This document shows positions 11,800 through 14,084 of a stretch of DNA of 14,084 nt, in pieces. The translations under genes were made by a program, and so were the position numbers. How positions within the stretch are numbered: the first letter of the stretch is position 1; every line of letters starts with the position of its first letter. This DNA comes from an uncultured Oscillospiraceae bacterium. Lineage in GTDB: Bacteria; Bacillota_A; Clostridia; Oscillospirales; Oscillospiraceae. The stretch lies in assembly GCA_934589325.1 (NCBI GenBank), contig CAKTNU010000019.1, forward strand, positions 1 to 14,084, in the 5' to 3' direction. The notes beneath the pieces were generated by a model. It saw nothing but the letters and a program-made list of their open reading frames with translations, searched no databases and had not been told where the DNA came from.

Positions 11800-12938
11800 T
11801 GCGTACCCTTATATTAAGCTGCAACACCGGCGCCGGGCATAATTCCTGCGCCAAGGCCGTTCAGGAGACCTTCGCCGCCCACGGCGAGGTCTGCGATATA
11901 ACCGATGCACTGCAATTTATCTCTGAGCGCGCCTCGCAGTTTATTTCAAACTGGCACACTCGCATATACCTTCACGCTCCGCGGCTTTTCAAGGTCGGCT
12001 ATCAGGGCGCGGAGAATCATGACTCGCTGTTCTGCGAAGGGACAGGGATATATAAGTTCTTGACTTCCGGTGCCGACAGGTTGTATGATTATATAGTCGA
12101 GGGCGGTTATGACAATATTATCTGCACGCATGTATTTCCCGCGCTTGCGATCACCGAGCTTCTGGAACGTCACCCGGATATGCATATGACGACCAGCTTC
12201 ATATCAACGGACTATACCTGCTCACCCAGCGTTTCCGACTCCTCTCTCGACTGGTACTTCATCCCCGCAGAGTCGCTGACGGATGAGTTTGACCGCTGCG
12301 GTGTCCCAAGGGAGAAGCTCGTCGCCAGCGGTCTGCCCGCGAAGCGCGCCTTTTATTCAAGACCCGATAAGGCCGAAGCCAAGCGTGCACTCAGGATCGA
12401 CGAAAGCCAGCGCCATCTGCTGATGATGTGCGGCAGTATGGGCTGCGGCCCTATCCGCGATCTCACCGAGCTTCTATGCGGCAGTGTAGCCGAAAATCAG
12501 ACTCTGACCATCGTGTGCGGTTCAAACAAGGAGCTTTACGAAAAGCTTAATAAAAGATTTGGTAACGTACCTCGGGTGCATATAATGGGTGTTGTTGCCG
12601 ATATGCCTCCGCTCATGCAGTCTGCCGACCTGTTTCTTACGAAGCCCGGCGGACTGAGCAGCACAGAGGCCGCCGCTGCCGGTGTGCCGATGGTGCTCAT
12701 TGACGCGGTCGCTGGCTGCGAGGAGCACAATCTTGCATTCTTCCTCGCGCTCGGCGCGGCAGTCACTGCCGATACGCCGGAGGAGCTCGCCGAAACAGCA
12801 TTGTCGCTGTTGTCAGACGAGAAACGGCTCTCCGAGATGTCCGCCGCGCTTCCGTCCGTCGGTGAGATACCGGCCGAAAAAATTTATGCGCATTTGCTCC
12901 GCTGCGCCGAAAAGCGGAGTGCGGAGAAATATGCTTGA
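11799..12938 (+). CDS. MGDG-synthase/UgtP-like glycolipid glycosyltransferase
   Basis: A 379-residue protein. The ATG at 11799 follows AAAGGAGA at a normal distance and overlaps the upstream stop by one base; an upstream extension in frame is not needed. LSCNTGAGHNSCAKAV (7-22) is the nucleotide/lipid-side motif of the MGDG_synth domain (residues about 1-170). The C-terminal half is a GT28-type domain with LLMMCGSMG (about 207-215), a strand-helix VCGSNKELYEKL and the donor-binding TKPGGLSSTEAAAAGVPMVL near 284-303. Relatives are monogalactosyldiacylglycerol synthases and the Bacillus diacylglycerol glucosyltransferase UgtP, peripheral membrane enzymes moving a sugar from UDP-sugar to diacylglycerol. 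The sugar and the number of residues added are not predictable. It overlaps the phosphatase gene by 8 nt. Confidence 0.9.
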   Translation: MRTLILSCNTGAGHNSCAKAVQETFAAHGEVCDITDALQFISERASQFISNWHTRIYLHAPRLFKVGYQGAENHDSLFCEGTGIYKFLTSGADRLYDYIVEGGYDNIICTHVFPALAITELLERHPDMHMTTSFISTDYTCSPSVSDSSLDWYFIPAESLTDEFDRCGVPREKLVASGLPAKRAFYSRPDKAEAKRALRIDESQRHLLMMCGSMGCGPIRDLTELLCGSVAENQTLTIVCGSNKELYEKLNKRFGNVPRVHIMGVVADMPPLMQSADLFLTKPGGLSSTEAAAAGVPMVLIDAVAGCEEHNLAFFLALGAAVTADTPEELAETALSLLSDEKRLSEMSAALPSVGEIPAEKIYAHLLRCAEKRSAEKYA

Positions 12939-13605
12939 AACAGATCTGCGCAGGTTCCGCTTCAGCAGGCTTAACGACGAATTCAGCCATTTGAAGCTGC
13001 TGCTGTTCTGGCCCGTGTTCGGGCTGTTCTTCACCTTTGTCGAGCGTTTTTACAATGTTGATTCCTACTACAGTATGCACTGCGGGCTGGACGATATAAT
13101 ACCGTTCTGCGAGTGGTTCCTTATTCCGTACCTGTTCTGGTTCGTTTACCTTATCGGGACTCTTGTTTACACGTTTTTCTGTGACGTGTACGCGTTCCGG
13201 CGGATGATGCTTTTCATCATCCTTACATATTCAGTCACTATGCTGATATATCTTGTGTTCCCCACCTGTCAGGATCTGCGTCCGACTGAGTTTGAACGGG
13301 ATAATATCTTGACACGCTTCATCGCGTGGTTCTACAAATTTGATACGAACACAAATGTCTGCCCGTCAATACACGTCCTCGGTTCTGTTGCCGCTATGCT
13401 CGGGCTGTTCGATTGCAGACGGCTGCAAAAAGCGTGGCTCAAGTCACTCTTCGCCGTATTGTGCCTATTGATATGCATATCTACCGTGTTCATGAAGCAG
13501 CATTCTGTGCTGGACGTTCTGGCGGCTCTGCCGCTTTGTGCAATAGCTTATCCGATCTGCTACCGCGGAAAAAGGCGCGAAAAAATCGCCGCAGCTCAAT
13601 TATGA
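12931..13605 (+). CDS. PAP2-family membrane phosphatase / IPC-synthase-like
   Basis: The ATG at 12931 lies 8 nt inside the end of the glycosyltransferase gene, with GGAG (12923-12926, and another at 12916) upstream. The product is 224 residues with about six membrane helices. Motif C2 is CPSIHVLGS (144-152, His148) and C3 is STVFMKQHSVLD (184-195, with H191 and D195); these are the catalytic residues of the PAP2 superfamily. The canonical C1 KxxxxxxRP is not clear; a QDLRP at 114-118 may fill its place, as in the PAP2_3/inositol-phosphorylceramide-synthase-like branch. Likely action: dephosphorylation of phosphatidic acid, PGP or prenyl diphosphate, or head-group transfer between lipids. In this operon, making diacylglycerol for the glycosyltransferase is the simplest reading (inference). 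Confidence 0.88.
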   Translation: MLETDLRRFRFSRLNDEFSHLKLLLFWPVFGLFFTFVERFYNVDSYYSMHCGLDDIIPFCEWFLIPYLFWFVYLIGTLVYTFFCDVYAFRRMMLFIILTYSVTMLIYLVFPTCQDLRPTEFERDNILTRFIAWFYKFDTNTNVCPSIHVLGSVAAMLGLFDCRRLQKAWLKSLFAVLCLLICISTVFMKQHSVLDVLAALPLCAIAYPICYRGKRREKIAAAQL

Positions 13606-13625
13606 TTGAGCCGCGGCGATTTTTT
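13580..13625. terminator. Bidirectional terminator of lipid operon and ribF
   Basis: A 21-nt arm (13580-13600) pairs with 13605-13625 with one A-C mismatch around TATG. A6 on the left and T6 on the right give U tracts on both strands. The last codons and TGA of the phosphatase (13603-13605) and the ribF stop (13624-13626) are inside or touching it. Confidence 0.92.
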
Positions 13626-14084
13626 ATTTACTCTTTATGAAGTATTCACGCGCCGTCTCTGCATCCAGCTTGATCTGCTCGGAAAGTTCTTCAAAATCGG
13701 CAAACTTTCTTTCCGGCCTGATGAATGAATAGAAATCCACACGTGCCTGCCGGCCGTATAGGTTGCCGCTGTAGTCGAGCAGAAAGCTTTCTACGCTGAC
13801 ACGATTGTCATCACTCACGGTCGGTCGGACGCCCACATTCGTCACCGCAACATAATTTGTGCCGCCCTCGAGATAGACCCGTGTCGCATACACTCCGTGT
13901 CTAGGGACCAGCACCCCCTCCGGGAAAAACATATTTATCGTCGGAGTCCCCATTTTTGTGCCCAGATGATAGCCGGAATGAACAGTATCCGCAAGCGAAT
14001 GAGGATGGCCCAGCAGCCGGTTTGCCTGCTCAATGTCACCGTTTGCGATAAGTTCACGGATGTAAGTAGAACTGACCACTCGGC
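13624..14084 (-). CDS. ribF: Bifunctional riboflavin kinase/FAD synthetase, C-terminal part (cut by window edge)
   Basis: The minus-strand frame is open to the right edge, giving 153 residues. The N-terminal FAD synthetase domain is outside the window except for its last motif VVSSTYIRELI, which is the SSTxIR signature. After RLLGHPHSL the riboflavin kinase domain begins: GYHLGTKMGTPTINMFFPEG corresponds to the nucleotide/Mg loop (usual form GxPTAN). It is followed by GVYATRV, NVGVRPTV and VESFLLDYSG, whose Glu is the catalytic position. The enzyme converts riboflavin to FMN and FMN to FAD in the cytosol. The C-terminus looks complete (SEQIKLDAETAREYF). It is convergent with the lipid operon and unlikely to share its regulation. 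Confidence 0.92.
   Translation of the reverse strand, partial: RVVSSTYIRELIANGDIEQANRLLGHPHSLADTVHSGYHLGTKMGTPTINMFFPEGVLVPRHGVYATRVYLEGGTNYVAVTNVGVRPTVSDDNRVSVESFLLDYSGNLYGRQARVDFYSFIRPERKFADFEELSEQIKLDAETAREYFIKSK

Noticed and set aside
12682..12930. Earlier start for the PAP2 gene
   Set aside because: The extra residues are Arg/Ser-rich out-of-frame translation of the glycosyltransferase gene; the PAP2 protein starts well at 12931.
1..14084. Reassigned TAG codon as explanation for the merR stop
   Set aside because: The histidine kinase ends cleanly at TAG (10591-10593), followed by intergenic sequence, so TAG works as a stop here.

Overview
The window looks like a chromosomal stretch from a low-to-mid GC Firmicute of the class Clostridia, most likely an Oscillospiraceae/Ruminococcaceae-type gut anaerobe. 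This rests on strong AGGAGG-type ribosome binding sites, a Gram-positive sorting signal, Cna-B-like surface domains, a zinc-ribbon membrane protein of a clostridial style, an XRE regulator with a clostridial C-terminal repeat domain, and a CrtO/MGDG-synthase-like lipid operon. Genus and species cannot be called from the sequence alone.

Left part (1-3003): a flavodoxin-family reductase (minus strand, cut by the window edge) is divergent from a MerR-type regulator that carries an in-frame amber stop after 42 codons. The shared intergenic region keeps a textbook MerR-type promoter with a 19-bp spacer. Next come an odd intergenic segment with three TGCACCCCC motifs about 22 bp apart and a perfect 11-bp hairpin, a DUF362 gene (plus), and a convergent GNAT-like acetyltransferase gene (minus). 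The last two share a terminator.

Middle part (3028-7797): two large secreted genes on the minus strand flank a plus-strand CorA-type metal transporter. One is a multidomain Cna-B/pilin-like surface protein with a KPQTG sorting signal. The other is an Ig-like-domain protein with one membrane anchor and two C-terminal zinc ribbons. Both have the same direct repeat (TTAAG-N5-(A/T)TAAGG) placed exactly 49 nt upstream of the predicted -10, which suggests shared control.

Right part (7932-13625): an XRE regulator gene (minus) encodes a 15-residue beta-solenoid-like repeat tail, cut short by an apparent 1-nt frameshift. Divergent from it is an OmpR-type response regulator/histidine kinase pair. Behind that lies a tightly packed four-gene membrane-lipid operon: CDP-alcohol phosphatidyltransferase, CrtO-like acyltransferase, MGDG-synthase/UgtP-like glycosyltransferase and PAP2-family phosphatase. 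Clusters of TCAAC/GTTGA half-sites sit at the XRE promoter, the RR/HK promoter and the lipid operon promoter. The last two share the same spacing to the -10. I infer a two-component/XRE-controlled envelope module that may make an acylated glycolipid. The window ends in the riboflavin-kinase half of ribF (minus). No intergenic stretch exceeds 300 bases; no tRNA, rRNA, CRISPR array or intact mobile element was seen.
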